Assembly (NCBI GenBank): GCA_016841365.1
Contig: JAENZI010000002.1
Location: forward strand, 124,001-188,000
Direction: 5' to 3'
DNA length: 64,000 nucleotides
DNA from: Anaerolineaceae bacterium
Lineage (GTDB): Bacteria > Chloroflexota > Anaerolineae > Anaerolineales > Anaerolineaceae
The notes beneath the pieces are model-generated. The model was not told where the DNA came from. It did no database searches and was given only the letters and a program-made list of their open reading frames with translations. Of this stretch, positions 34,901 to 43,620 are shown piece after piece. How positions within the stretch are numbered: the first letter of the stretch is position 1; every line of letters starts with the position of its first letter. Both the position numbers and the translations under genes were made by a program.

Positions 34901-34985
34901 AGCCTGATTGCCTATTACCTGGTACCTTTTACCTGAATTCCCCCATTCACCCAATCACAACACACCAATCACTGTTCACCAATTT

Positions 34986-35027
34986 GAGATTGCTTCGTCG
35001 TCCCTGCGGGGCTTCGTCGCAATGACG
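34986..35027 (+). repeat. REP-like hairpin repeat, copy 3
   Basis: Second unit in tandem with copy 2, about 127 bases on: GAGATTGCTTCGTCGTCCC, TGC, GGGGCTTCGTCGCAATGACG. The same flanking low-complexity tracts occur between the two copies, so the repeated unit is larger than the hairpin. Confidence 0.8.
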
Positions 35028-35117
35028 GATTAATTTTTTCCTAATTGCCTATTACCTGCTAACTATTACCTGTATTCCCCCATTCATTTTTTACCATTTA
35101 CTATATTAAACCAAAAA

Positions 35118-35189
35118 TGAGCGTGGGGAGGCTCGAACTCCCAACCAATGGCTTAAAAGGCCACTGCTCTACCATTGAGCTACACGCCC
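35118..35189 (-). tRNA. tRNA-Lys (anticodon TTT)
   Basis: 72 bases on the minus strand. Acceptor GGGCGTG/CACGCTC (one G-T pair), D arm GCTC-AATGGTA-GAGC, anticodon loop CTTTTAA giving TTT, T arm GGGAG-TTCGAGC-CTCCC, discriminator A. CCA is not encoded. Confidence 0.95.
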
Positions 35190-35204
35190 ATCAATCAGGT
35201 CATT

Positions 35205-35233
35205 ATTGTAGCACGTGACGCCCCCAGCGTCAA
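35205..35233 (-). promoter_or_regulatory. Promoter of tRNA-Lys
   Basis: Minus-strand TTGACG (35228-35233), 17-base GC-rich spacer, TACAAT (35205-35210), 16 bases before the tRNA. Confidence 0.75.
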
Positions 35234-35249
35234 CAGAATTCAGACGAGG

Positions 35250-35843
35250 TTAGTTGGTCTCTTCGATGCTCCCCAGCAGCTTATTGAACAGGTCTGCCAC
35301 ATCGCCGTCGCGCTCGTCGTAGGGCAGTTCGATGGCAAAACTGTAGTAGGCGCTGTCGGTTTCGAAGAATAGGAAGGAAAGCTGCACCTCTTCCTCGCCG
35401 ATGTAGAATTTGTGGTTGAAGCGTTGAATGGTGAGGTCGTTCACTTCCAGGATGTTTTTGCTCATCAGCATGGTCTTTTCGCTGCCTGTTTCTGTCAGCA
35501 GCATATCCCGGCCTACACTGGCCAGGTAGGCTTTTTGATCGAAATTTGAGATGTCCTTGGTGTGGATGGTGAGCGTGATGCAGTTGTCGGCAAAGTCTTT
35601 TTCCTGGTCTGCTGAACAGCGGGGAGGTACCAGAGCCACATCCCACTGACCGGGTACGGCGGCTAAAGGGGCATAATCGACGTACCAATCCGGGGGCAGT
35701 TTGAACTGGATATCAATCGCCGGTTCTTCTTCAATGGCAAAAACACTCCAGTCTTTTGTAGAATTGCCGATGTTGCAGGCGGTCAGAGCGATCATGCTGA
35801 TCAGGGCGAATAAGCAAGCGTGTAAAAGGGGGCGTTTTTGCAT
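35250..35843 (-). CDS. Lipoprotein, unknown (PsbP-like size and layout)
   Basis: 197 residues from ATG 35843, which follows GAGGA and begins a clear signal peptide with lipobox IALTAC (C23). The mature part is a single beta-rich domain: IDIQFKLPPDWYVDYAP..., then FNHKFYIGEEEVQLSFLFFETDSAYYSFAIELP, resembling in outline the PsbP/Mog1-like fold of exported lipoproteins. Two Cys (RCSAD, DNCITL) could pair. Function unknown. The open frame continues upstream to 35966 but without signal-peptide logic. Confidence 0.65.
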   Translation of the reverse strand: MQKRPLLHACLFALISMIALTACNIGNSTKDWSVFAIEEEPAIDIQFKLPPDWYVDYAPLAAVPGQWDVALVPPRCSADQEKDFADNCITLTIHTKDISNFDQKAYLASVGRDMLLTETGSEKTMLMSKNILEVNDLTIQRFNHKFYIGEEEVQLSFLFFETDSAYYSFAIELPYDERDGDVADLFNKLLGSIEETN

Positions 35844-35987
35844 CAATTCCTCAATCCGGTTTGGGGGTTGTGAAAGGTCTCCAATAGTATAATAAGAGGG
35901 TGCGTGCACGATCGCACTCAGTTTAACATACATTAAAGCGCGGCGCTTGTCAATCTCAGGCCGCAAAACAAAGAACAGGAGCCTTGA

Positions 35988-36311
35988 ATGTCCGGTCTGA
36001 TCCCCCTCAGTAAGCGAGAATTTGAAGAAAAAGTGCTGAACGCAGAAAAGCCCGTGCTAGTCGATTTTGGGGCACCCTGGTGCGGACCCTGTAAAATGCT
36101 TGACCCCGTGTTGGCCGAACTGGCGCAAACTTATGCCGACCGTGTCGATTTTTACACAGTTGACGTGGACCAGGACCCGGGATTGGCGATGCAGTTTGGC
36201 ATCATGGGTGTGCCGACAGTACTGATGTTCAAAGGCGGGCAGATGATCGAGCGGATGACAGGTTTCAGACCTAAAAAAGCGCTTGAAAAGATATTTTTTG
36301 CTGATTTATAA
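35988..36311 (+). CDS. trxA: Thioredoxin
   Basis: 107 residues, normal length. Active site WCGPCK in VLVDFGAPWCGPCKML, conserved Asp in VLVDFGA, and cis-Pro in GVPTVLMF. A cytoplasmic dithiol reductant for many enzymes. AGGAG lies before the ATG. The next gene, a peptidase, follows after 38 bases and may be co-transcribed. The C-terminal residues KKALEKIFFADL fit the family. Confidence 0.93.
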   Translation: MSGLIPLSKREFEEKVLNAEKPVLVDFGAPWCGPCKMLDPVLAELAQTYADRVDFYTVDVDQDPGLAMQFGIMGVPTVLMFKGGQMIERMTGFRPKKALEKIFFADL

Positions 36312-36349
36312 AGTCATTAAACACATTAATAGAACAGGAAGGTCAGATA

Positions 36350-38224
36350 ATGACACACACAGATAAAACAAAGCGGGCGTTTGGCGTTTGGCCGAGCCCG
36401 ATTACCCCAGAATTGATCGCTGCATCGATCGGCTTGTCGGACCCGCAATGGGATTCTGACGGGCAGACGCTGGTATGGCGTGAAAGCCGCTCGGGGCAGG
36501 GCGTGCTGCTGGCGCAGCCGATGGGTGAAGCGCCTTATGAGCTTTCGGGTGATTTAAATGTGCGCGGCGGCGTGGGTTATGGCGGCGGCGATTTTACCCT
36601 CCATAACGGCTTGGTGATCTTTGCAGCGATAGACGGCAGGCTTTACCGCCGGAGGCTGGGCTCGGGCTTCCCGCAGGCGATCACGCCGTCCTTTGGCAGC
36701 GTAGCGGCACCTGCAATTTCACCAGATGGTGAGTGGGTTGCCTTCGTACACAATTATGAGGGCAAAGACGTGATCGGGCTGGTGGATGCTGAAGGCCGTG
36801 ATTGGCCAACTAAACTGGTGGAGGGCGCAGATTTTTATATGCAGCCCGTGTGGAATCCTTCAGGTGAGGCGATCGCCTGGGTGGAGTGGGACCATCCCAA
36901 TATGCCCTGGGATGGCACACGCCTGATGTATGGGGTTCTTAAAGGCGTCCCGCCACGGCTTGAGGCGGCGCAAAATTTGGCAGGCGGGGAGGATGTCCCA
37001 ATTTTGCAACCGGCTTTTTCACCGGATGGACGTTACCTGAGCTACATTCAGAACAAGGGGGAGTGGGACCAATTAATCCTGCAAAATTTGGAAGATGGCA
37101 CAACCAAAACGCTGGTGGAGGGCGGTGCGCTGTTGAAACCCGCCTGGATCCAGGGCGTGATTGTGCAGGCCTGGTCACCGGACAGCCGGCAGATTTATTT
37201 CCTGCAATCGCAAAGCGGGGTCAGCGAACTCAACCAAGTGGATGTGGTCACCGGCGAGATCAAGCCGGTGGACCTCAGCCCTTACACGTCATTGGCGCAG
37301 CCTTCCGTTAGCGCGGAGGGACGGGTGGCGCTGCTAGCGAATGCCCCCTCAATTTCTTCACGGGTGATCAGCCTGGCAGGGGGCAAGACCACCATCCACC
37401 AGCGCAGTACGAGTGAATCGATCCCGCAGGAAGATCTGCCCACACCCTATGAGATTAGCTGGACTTCGTCGGATGGTGAAACAGTCTACGGGATTTACTC
37501 ACCGCCCACCAGCGGTCATTTTGAGGGTGACGGCTTGCCGCCGGCAATTGTGTTGATCCACGGCGGGCCGACCAGCAGCGTGTCGATCGGTTACAACCTG
37601 GAGGCAGCATTCTTCACCAACCGCGGTTATGCCTATCTGGAAGTCAATTACCGGGGCAGCACCGGATTCGGCCGTGATTACCGGAATGCCTTGCGTGGTA
37701 ATTGGGGTCATCTGGATGTGATCGACGCAGCGGGTGGCGCCCAGGCATTGGTCGATCAGGGGTTGGCTGACCCTGAGCGTCTGGTGATCAAAGGCGGGAG
37801 TGCAGGCGGCTATACGATTCTCAACGCGTTGATCCGCTTCCCGGGGTTGTTCAAAGCAGGGATTTGCTCTTACGGCGTATCGAATCTGTTCACGCTGGCC
37901 ATGGATACCCATAAGTTCGAAGAACGTTACACCGATTCGCTAGTCGGACCGCTGCCAGAGGCAGCAGAAAAGTACCGTGCCTGGTCGCCGGTGTTCCATG
38001 CAGAGAAGATCAAAGATCCAGTCGCGATTTTCCAGGGCGAAGAGGATAAGGTTGTCCCGCCCAGCCAATCGGAAGAGATCGTCCAGGCGCTTAAGGCGAA
38101 TGGCGTACCACACGAATATCACCTGTATCCCGGGGAAGGGCATGGGTTCCGCAAGTCGGAGACCCGCCGGGCATACTATGAAGCGATTGAACGCTTCTTA
38201 ATGCAGTATGTGATATTTGGGTGA
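36350..38224 (+). CDS. S9 family serine peptidase (acylaminoacyl-peptidase / DPP-like)
   Basis: 624 residues. An N-terminal seven-bladed propeller (about 20-340, with TolB/WD-like strands such as AISPDGEWVAFVH and AFSPDGRYLSYI) caps a C-terminal alpha/beta hydrolase. Triad: Ser484 in KGGSAGGY, Asp566 in GEEDKVVPP and His598 in GEGHGFRK. Oxyanion region HGGPTSS is also present. No signal peptide, so it works in the cytoplasm, trimming small peptides, which suits an amino-acid-fermenting or scavenging lifestyle (inference). Confidence 0.9.
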   Translation: MTHTDKTKRAFGVWPSPITPELIAASIGLSDPQWDSDGQTLVWRESRSGQGVLLAQPMGEAPYELSGDLNVRGGVGYGGGDFTLHNGLVIFAAIDGRLYRRRLGSGFPQAITPSFGSVAAPAISPDGEWVAFVHNYEGKDVIGLVDAEGRDWPTKLVEGADFYMQPVWNPSGEAIAWVEWDHPNMPWDGTRLMYGVLKGVPPRLEAAQNLAGGEDVPILQPAFSPDGRYLSYIQNKGEWDQLILQNLEDGTTKTLVEGGALLKPAWIQGVIVQAWSPDSRQIYFLQSQSGVSELNQVDVVTGEIKPVDLSPYTSLAQPSVSAEGRVALLANAPSISSRVISLAGGKTTIHQRSTSESIPQEDLPTPYEISWTSSDGETVYGIYSPPTSGHFEGDGLPPAIVLIHGGPTSSVSIGYNLEAAFFTNRGYAYLEVNYRGSTGFGRDYRNALRGNWGHLDVIDAAGGAQALVDQGLADPERLVIKGGSAGGYTILNALIRFPGLFKAGICSYGVSNLFTLAMDTHKFEERYTDSLVGPLPEAAEKYRAWSPVFHAEKIKDPVAIFQGEEDKVVPPSQSEEIVQALKANGVPHEYHLYPGEGHGFRKSETRRAYYEAIERFLMQYVIFG

Positions 38225-38301
38225 GAGGGTGATTGGTGAATGGGGAGGGGGGAATGGGGATTAGGTATTAGGTACTGGGCATTTGGAGTTAGGGAGCAGG
38301 C

Positions 38302-38336
38302 TGTAGGGTGGGTTTAAAATCAGAACCCACCCTACA
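38302..38336. terminator. Perfect 13-bp hairpin between convergent genes
   Basis: TGTAGGGTGGGTT (38302-38314) pairs exactly with AACCCACCCTACA (38324-38336), loop TAAAATCAG. It sits 78 bases after the peptidase stop and is followed by TTTATAAAAAATTTATTTG. It may be a terminator or another dispersed hairpin. Confidence 0.55.
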
Positions 38337-38354
38337 TTTATAAAAAATTTATTT

Positions 38355-38394
38355 GTCATTGCGAGACCTCCCGCAGGGACGACGAAGCAATCTC
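38355..38394 (-). repeat. REP-like hairpin repeat, copy 4
   Basis: Inverted relative to copies 1-3: GTCATTGCGAGACC, inner TCCCGCAGGGA, CGACGAAGCAATCTC. It is followed by TATTGGTGATTGGTGA, the complement of the tract flanking copy 2. Confidence 0.8.
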
Positions 38395-38477
38395 GTATTG
38401 GTGATTGGTGAGTTGTGATTGGTGAATAGGGGTGAGCAGGGATTAGGCACCAGGTAGCAGGCAATTAAGAAAAATTT

Positions 38478-38517
38478 GTCATTGCGAGAAGTCCCGAAGG
38501 GAAGACGAAGCAATCTC
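38478..38517 (-). repeat. REP-like hairpin repeat, copy 5
   Basis: GTCATTGCGAGAAG, inner TCCCGAAGGGA, AGACGAAGCAATCTC, 123 bases after copy 4 with the same right flank TATTGGTGATTGGTGA. Together with copy 4 it is a tandem pair in the gap 38225-38653, which contains no gene. Confidence 0.8.
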
Positions 38518-38653
38518 GTATTGGTGATTGGTGAAAGGGGGAAAAGTTATAAGGGATTCGGCCATCAGGTAACAGGAAAAGAATAACCTGTTTCGGCTGA
38601 ACGCTCTATAGTCCAAAGAGTACGTCCTGTATTTGAACCTGCAAGAAAACTCG

Positions 38654-39586
38654 TTAAACGAATTTCTCCTTTTCACCTTCCATTGGCGGGTTTGATTCCT
38701 CCAATGGCTCAACATGTACGTAAGCGCGGTCCACTTCATCAATATCTTCCAGCGCAGCCACAACACGGTCTTCCACAGCATGCACTTCTTCGAGTGAGGC
38801 ATCACCGGGCAGGTTGATGTGCATATCGACGATTAGCTTTGGCCCCACGTAATCGCTCATCATGTGATGCACTTTTTGCACGCCTTCAACGTTGTTCGCT
38901 GTGTTGATGATCCTTTGGCGCAGCGTTTCACTGGCGCCAGCGCCTGTCAGGTAGCTGATATTTTCTTTGCCGGCGTCAAACGCGGCTTTGAAGATCCACA
39001 ACGAGACCAAAAAACCCGCGGCCGGATCTAAAAGGGGATGGAGGAAGTTAGAGCCGAGGATGCCGATGAAGGCTGCCAGGGAGGTGAGGACATCGCTGAG
39101 GTGATCTTTGGCGGTTGCCCGCAAGGAGGGGCTGTTGGTGCGCCGCGCTAATTTCGTGATCAAATAGAACATGACGCCTTTGAGGGCAGCACTGATCAGC
39201 AGAATAATGGTGGGCAAATTGAGCTGGATGGCTTCGCCACCGGTGATAAAACGGTCGATTGATGTCCGCAAAGCTTCATAACCGGCAATCGTCATCATCA
39301 GAGAGACCACCAGGCCGACAAGGGGTTCAAATCGCTCATGTCCCTGTGGGTGGGAGATATCGGGCGGTTGGAGGGAGAGCCAAATACCAAATACCATTGC
39401 AAAGGAATAGATCACATCGGAGATAGAATTAGCCGTGTCTGCGTAAAGGGCAGCGCTGCCCGTGAAATAAGTTGCCAACCCCTTGCCGACAGCCAGGAGG
39501 ATGTTGCCAGCCAGGGTGATGATCAGCGCAGTTTTATAGGCGCTGATTTTTTCAGGATCGGGTTGGTGGTCACGGATCATTTGCAT
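38654..39586 (-). CDS. Cation diffusion facilitator (CDF) family transporter
   Basis: 310 residues. Six membrane helices (about 16-220) with metal-site residues in ALYADTANSISDV and TAKDHLSDVLTS, then a C-terminal cytoplasmic domain of about 90 residues with KVHHMMSDYVGPKLIVDMHINLPGDASLEEVHAVEDRV, the usual regulatory metal-binding fold. It exports divalent cations (Zn, Fe, Mn or Co; not decidable) against protons. It follows the hydroxyacid dehydrogenase gene by 36 bases in the same direction. Confidence 0.9.
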   Translation of the reverse strand: MQMIRDHQPDPEKISAYKTALIITLAGNILLAVGKGLATYFTGSAALYADTANSISDVIYSFAMVFGIWLSLQPPDISHPQGHERFEPLVGLVVSLMMTIAGYEALRTSIDRFITGGEAIQLNLPTIILLISAALKGVMFYLITKLARRTNSPSLRATAKDHLSDVLTSLAAFIGILGSNFLHPLLDPAAGFLVSLWIFKAAFDAGKENISYLTGAGASETLRQRIINTANNVEGVQKVHHMMSDYVGPKLIVDMHINLPGDASLEEVHAVEDRVVAALEDIDEVDRAYVHVEPLEESNPPMEGEKEKFV

Positions 39587-39622
39587 GACAGTTCGTCTCC
39601 GGATAAGGAACCAAAAAGGTGG

Positions 39623-40594
39623 TTAATGTTTTGGCAGATTGACAGGTTTGGGCAGTGGGCGTCCTTCCAGACCGGCGATCAGGTTTTCGACCGCCAGTAA
39701 AGCGATCTGATTGCGGGCAGAACGTGTGGCGCTGCCGATGTGCGGCAGAATGATGGCATTCGGCAGTTTGTATAGTTCGTGAGTGTGAGGCAGGGGCTCA
39801 GGGTCGGTCACATCCAATACGGCGAAGCCGATCTGCCCGGTTTTGAGCGCGGCCACTAAGGCGTTTGTGTCCACCACGGCACCCCGGGCGGTGTTGACCA
39901 GGACCGCATGTGAGCGCATCAGCTCAAACTGGGATGCGCCGATCAAGGTCTGTGTGGCGTCGTTCAGCGGCACATGCAGGCTGACGATATCCGATTGGGT
40001 AAGCAGTTCATCAAGTGAGACATAAATTACACCCAGAGCAGATTCTGCTTCTGCGGCGCGGGAGCGGCTGTGATAAAGGATGCGCATATTGAAACCGCGT
40101 GCTCGCCGGGCGACAGCCTGGCCGATGCGCCCCATACCGATGATGCCAAGTGTAGCGCCGTAGACATCTTCACCAAGCAGGTTGGTCAGCTCCCAGGTCT
40201 TCCAGTGACCGTCGCTGGCATAATCGATCGCCTCGCTCAGGCGGCGGGCACCCGCCAGGATCAGCGCAAAAGCCAGGTCGGCGGTGGCATCCGTCAGTAG
40301 GTCGGGCGTATGACCGACCGGGATGCCATAATCGGCGGCTGCCGCCAGGTCGATATTATCCACACCGACGGCCACCTGGCTGATGACTTTCAGGTTCTTC
40401 GCTTGGCGAATAATCTCACGATCGACGGGATCGGTCAGCAGACATACCAGCCCATCGACAGAGCGGGTCTTTTCGAGCAAGACCTCATACGAGGGCGGGG
40501 TGGTTTCAGGCCAGTATTCTGCGTTGCAGAACGCATTGAGCTTTTCTTCGGCATCCTGCGTCAGGTGGCGGGTCACAAAAACGTTAAAAGGCAT
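39623..40594 (-). CDS. D-isomer-specific 2-hydroxyacid dehydrogenase (glyoxylate/hydroxypyruvate reductase-like)
   Basis: 323 residues. NAD(P)-binding motif [16 protein letters not shown], substrate-binding [10 protein letters not shown], and catalytic residues Arg in NTARGAVVD, Glu in [11 protein letters not shown] and His in [12 protein letters not shown]. It reduces a 2-keto acid such as glyoxylate or hydroxypyruvate with NAD(P)H. A class V aminotransferase of the same metabolic area is encoded far upstream at 1574, but no direct link is visible. GGAG lies 8 bases before the ATG. Confidence 0.9.
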   Translation of the reverse strand: MPFNVFVTRHLTQDAEEKLNAFCNAEYWPETTPPSYEVLLEKTRSVDGLVCLLTDPVDREIIRQAKNLKVISQVAVGVDNIDLAAAADYGIPVGHTPDLLTDATADLAFALILAGARRLSEAIDYASDGHWKTWELTNLLGEDVYGATLGIIGMGRIGQAVARRARGFNMRILYHSRSRAAEAESALGVIYVSLDELLTQSDIVSLHVPLNDATQTLIGASQFELMRSHAVLVNTARGAVVDTNALVAALKTGQIGFAVLDVTDPEPLPHTHELYKLPNAIILPHIGSATRSARNQIALLAVENLIAGLEGRPLPKPVNLPKH

Positions 40595-40849
40595 AAATAT
40601 TACTCCATCAGCGCTAAGTGTTGATTTGACATTAATTGTAACCCCAAAAAGCAGTTCTCAAAATGTAGGTGTTGATCGCTGCGGAAAAACTTGTCAACTT
40701 TTGATTATTGGAATAGAAATGTGATTTTTGTAAGGTGATCTGGTGTTTTTTGGCGTTAATATATTCAATAAACTGCATATGCTATGTGCTATAATGAGGG
40801 TCTGATAATAATCAGTATGCAGATCATGCCATAAAGGATAAATTGTTTG

Positions 40850-41299
40850 ATGCCATCCATTGAAGAAATCGAAAATGAAATTGTGCAGGAGTTCGATGCT
40901 CTCCCCGATATTGACGCGAAATATGCGCATCTTTTCAGTTTGGGTGAGGCATTGCCCGTGATGGATCCAGCATTGAAAAATGGTGATACTCTGGTCAGGG
41001 GATGCCAATCTGCCTTATGGTTTCACTTCAGTTTGGAAAATGGCCAGTGTCACTTGCAGACGGATAGCGATTCAATGGTGATCAAGGGCATTGCGGCATT
41101 GTTTGTGCGCTTGATCAACGGACAGGATCCGGAGGCTGTTGCCAATATCGCCCTCGATTTTATTGACAGGATCAAGGTCTGGAAGCTGGCTTCTAACCGC
41201 AATAACGGCTTGTTGGCTATGCTGGACCATATCAAAAAAGAGGCAGAGCGTTTGAGTGTGCATGATCAAGCATCGCAAAAGGAATTTTTGGGATCATGA
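40850..41299 (+). CDS. sufE: SufE-like sulfur acceptor protein
   Basis: 149 residues. The SufE core is clear: EFDALPDIDAKYAHLFSLGEALPVMDP, then the acceptor Cys in VRGCQSALWF, and the C-terminal helices NRNNGLLAMLDHIKKEAERL. It accepts persulfide sulfur from a cysteine desulfurase for Fe-S cluster building. No sufS, sufB or sufC is next to it; instead it overlaps a ferredoxin-fusion gene by 4 bases (ATGA). A TTG three bases upstream could also serve as start. Confidence 0.88.
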   Translation: MPSIEEIENEIVQEFDALPDIDAKYAHLFSLGEALPVMDPALKNGDTLVRGCQSALWFHFSLENGQCHLQTDSDSMVIKGIAALFVRLINGQDPEAVANIALDFIDRIKVWKLASNRNNGLLAMLDHIKKEAERLSVHDQASQKEFLGS

Positions 41300-41826
41300 C
41301 AGATTTAAGTTACCGGATGCTGTTTGTTGATGGTGTACCAGCCGGTCTTTTAGGGCTGGATGAATTATTTAAAATATTGTACGAGTCTGAATGCGCACCA
41401 CAGGATGCTGATATTGGGGAGAAGCTCATCCGTGGGGTGCGGCAGCATAATTTTGTCCCCAAGCCTGCCATTGTGGCGTATCAAACTGTGCTTGAACAGG
41501 AGTATCAGAAGTATTACCAGCAGCGCACAGGCGTGGGTGAGGTGAAGGCACCCAATTACGGCACCTGGGAGGGAATTCCACGGGAGCAAATTCCCTGGTT
41601 CCCGACCGTTTCGCCAGAGTTGTGCGATGGGTGCGGCAAGTGTATTGAAGTTTGCCCCAAAGATGTGTTTGAGATGGATGAAGCGAATAAAGCGGTTGTG
41701 ATTGAACCATTCCTGTGCATCGTGGGCTGTTGTTTTTGCAAGAGCGCCTGTGCCCCGCAAGCGATCTTGATGCCTGAAAAAACAATGTTAGACCAATTTC
41801 GTCACGGCCAGCGGCATGCAACCTGA
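41296..41826 (+). CDS. Ferredoxin-type protein with N-terminal helical domain
   Basis: 176 residues, overlapping the SufE gene by 4 bases. Residues 1-80 form a small domain (FVDGVPAGLLGLDELFKILYE...IGEKLIRGVRQHNFVP) that I do not recognise by name. Then comes YGTWEGIPREQIPWFPT and a two-cluster ferredoxin part: CDGCGKCIEVC (x2-x2-x3) and CIVGCCFCKSAC, whose first gap is three residues. This YGTWEGIPR-type ferredoxin is often found alone; here it is fused. Coupling to SufE suggests a role in cluster delivery or repair, or use of a labile sulfur donor (inference). Confidence 0.75.
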   Translation: MTDLSYRMLFVDGVPAGLLGLDELFKILYESECAPQDADIGEKLIRGVRQHNFVPKPAIVAYQTVLEQEYQKYYQQRTGVGEVKAPNYGTWEGIPREQIPWFPTVSPELCDGCGKCIEVCPKDVFEMDEANKAVVIEPFLCIVGCCFCKSACAPQAILMPEKTMLDQFRHGQRHAT

Positions 41827-41891
41827 GATTGTATACCCATTTTGTGACATCTTGATAGAATTCTTAGTGATCAATGGAGATTCCTTTAGCG

Positions 41892-42450
41892 ATGCCAGAT
41901 TGCGATATCATTTATATTTCAGGTAGTCCAAGAAATAACAGTAATACTGATATCCTTTTGAAAATGGCATTATCGGTGACTGGGGGGAAAATATTTTAAG
42001 CTCTCAAAGCTTGATATCAAACCTTGTAACTCATGTTGGAGGTGTCAAACATCTAACGAGTGTCATATCAAAGATGACATGACAGCCACGCTTTTGCCGA
42101 TGATCTTGAAGTGTGATGGAATTGTGTTGGGCAGTCCGGTATATTTTAATAATGTTTCATCATACATGAAAATTTTTATCGATCGAACTTGGTGTGTGAG
42201 GGGGAGTCTAAAAAACAAGATTGGCGGGGGAGTTGTTGTTGGACGAATGAGCGGCGCAGAAGGAGCAATCACAGCAATCAAAGCCTTTTTTACAAAGCAT
42301 GAAATGCTGGTAGCCAACAGAGGTGTCTCTGGAACTGCTTTTGAGCAAAAACAAATTCTTGAAAATACACTCGCCTTAGATGCTGCTAAACGATTAGGAA
42401 CACGAATTATTGATCTACATAGCTTAATAACGAAATCCAATCCTTCGTAA
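41892..42450 (+). pseudogene. Flavodoxin-fold NAD(P)H-dependent FMN reductase, frameshifted
   Basis: The frame from ATG 41892 gives MPDCDIIYISGSPRNNSNTD with the FMN-binding GSPRxxxNT motif, but stops at TAA 41997. The rest continues in the +1 frame as FKLSKLDIKPCNSCWRC, then DDMTATLLPMILKCDGIVLGSPVYFNN and on to 42450. A single extra base in the G6 run at about 41982-41987 restores one product of about 185 residues, an iron-sulfur flavoprotein/FMN reductase with the usual CxxCxxC. Either a true disruption or a homopolymer sequencing error. Confidence 0.8.
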
Positions 42451-42466
42451 GTAAATCATTCATGGT

Positions 42467-42727
42467 TTAGTCTAAATCAAAGCCTTCTCTGGGGTTGTTT
42501 TCATTTATACGGCATTGATTTTGATTTAACAGATCGTATGGGTTGATACTTTCACCATCAACCAGGAATCCTGGAGATGATAAAAATTGATGTTTGTCCA
42601 TTATTTTTTGTTCTTCATCGGAATCCAAATCGATTCTTGAATAAGGGATATTGTTTTCATCCAGATATGAAAGAATTTTTTTGCTCCGCCGGCAGCCTTT
42701 CAATGGCAGGATTATGATAGTCTTCAT
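42467..42727 (-). CDS. Glutaredoxin-like protein with CRRS active site
   Basis: 86 residues. The opening KTIIILPLKGCRRSKKILSYLDENNIPYSRIDLDSDEE follows the glutaredoxin beta-alpha-beta start, with GCRRS where a CxxC or CxxS motif sits, so it would be a monothiol form. The conserved TVP element is replaced by SSPGFLVDG (Ser-Pro in place of Val-Pro). The C-terminal 20 residues are polar. AAGGA lies 6 bases before the ATG. It converges on the frameshifted reductase gene. Confidence 0.7.
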   Translation of the reverse strand: MKTIIILPLKGCRRSKKILSYLDENNIPYSRIDLDSDEEQKIMDKHQFLSSPGFLVDGESINPYDLLNQNQCRINENNPREGFDLD

Positions 42728-42770
42728 TTTTATTCCTTGGTCTTGTCAATGGATGTTTTAATGATTTTTT

Positions 42771-43433
42771 TTAATCTACTGAAGAAAGTTCAGTAATAAT
42801 GGGCGTATGGTCAATTTGTGGGTGATCATTAAAATAGAAATGGGGTGATCGGAATTCCGGAACTTTGTTTCCCTGTGAATCCACAGGGATCAACAGTTGA
42901 TACGATGGAGGTACTTCACTCCAGTGTAATAAAATAGCAGATGAATCATCCACGGCTAATAACATCTGACCCAAGTCATCGTATTAAGATAGATGTGTGC
43001 CGTCTGGCAGCAGGTTCTTTGCGTCCGCATACTCAGTTAAGGTCATAATTTTGAGATTGGGTAAGTCTTGATATCTAATGCCACTTTGAGTTTTCGTAAT
43101 CAGGGTATAGCCGTCTTTTATCCGAATAAACTGGACATTTACATTTATTTCTTGATGGTGTGCGACCCGGCTAGGGAGAACAGCGTGAACGCTTTTTGAG
43201 TTCAGGGCTTGCAAAGCTGATTCAGAATTATTAAACTGAAGAGCGTTTAGATTTAGACCTTTGTTATAAAGATATTGAATATATGGTTTCATTGTAGGGC
43301 AATATCCGATGATGACTTGTGTTTGTGTAGGTGTAACTTGTTGTTCTTTTATTAGTGTGCAACTACTCAAAATCATCATGAAAGCCAGAAGAATAATGCA
43401 AGCTTCATATTTTAATCTCGATAGAAATCGCAT
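42771..43433 (-). pseudogene. Lipoprotein (solute-binding-like) interrupted by an in-frame TAA
   Basis: ATG 43433 (GGGAG 7 bases upstream) begins a signal peptide with lipobox ILSSC, then VIIGYCPTMKPYIQYLY...ALQALNSKSVHAVLPSRV, reminiscent of periplasmic binding proteins that recognise a small anion or peptide. TAA at 42984-42986 stops it after 149 residues. The same frame then continues YDDLGQMLLAVDDSSAILLHWSEVPPSYQLLIPVD (in pieces) to 42771, clearly the rest of the same domain. One nonsense change therefore splits a protein of about 220 residues. Confidence 0.75.
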
Positions 43434-43492
43434 CAATGATCTCCCAATTTAATTTGACATGAAAAAATATTAATATGTTTGTGATAGTATTT

Positions 43493-43528
43493 TACTAAAG
43501 CCTATCAATTTTTTGATAGGCTTTAGTA
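43493..43528 (-). terminator. Perfect 15-bp hairpin after the arsR-acr3 operon
   Basis: TACTAAAGCCTATCA (43493-43507) pairs exactly with TGATAGGCTTTAGTA (43514-43528), loop ATTTTT. It lies 93 bases beyond the acr3 stop. No U run on the minus strand, so termination is probable but not certain. Confidence 0.6.
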
Positions 43529-43620
43529 TCTAATTTACTAATAAGTGGTTTGGAATGTAAAACACAAACAATTTGTGAATTAAATTCTGATCAATTCGTC
43601 ATTTGTTTTTGTGCGTTCAC

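Noticed and set aside
32531-35027. CRISPR array
   Set aside because: The repeats are few, imperfectly palindromic, in two orientations across the window and not separated by uniform unique spacers; no cas gene is nearby.
42984-42986. In-frame TAA as recoded amino acid
   Set aside because: Selenocysteine uses UGA and pyrrolysine UAG; UAA recoding is not known in bacteria of this type.
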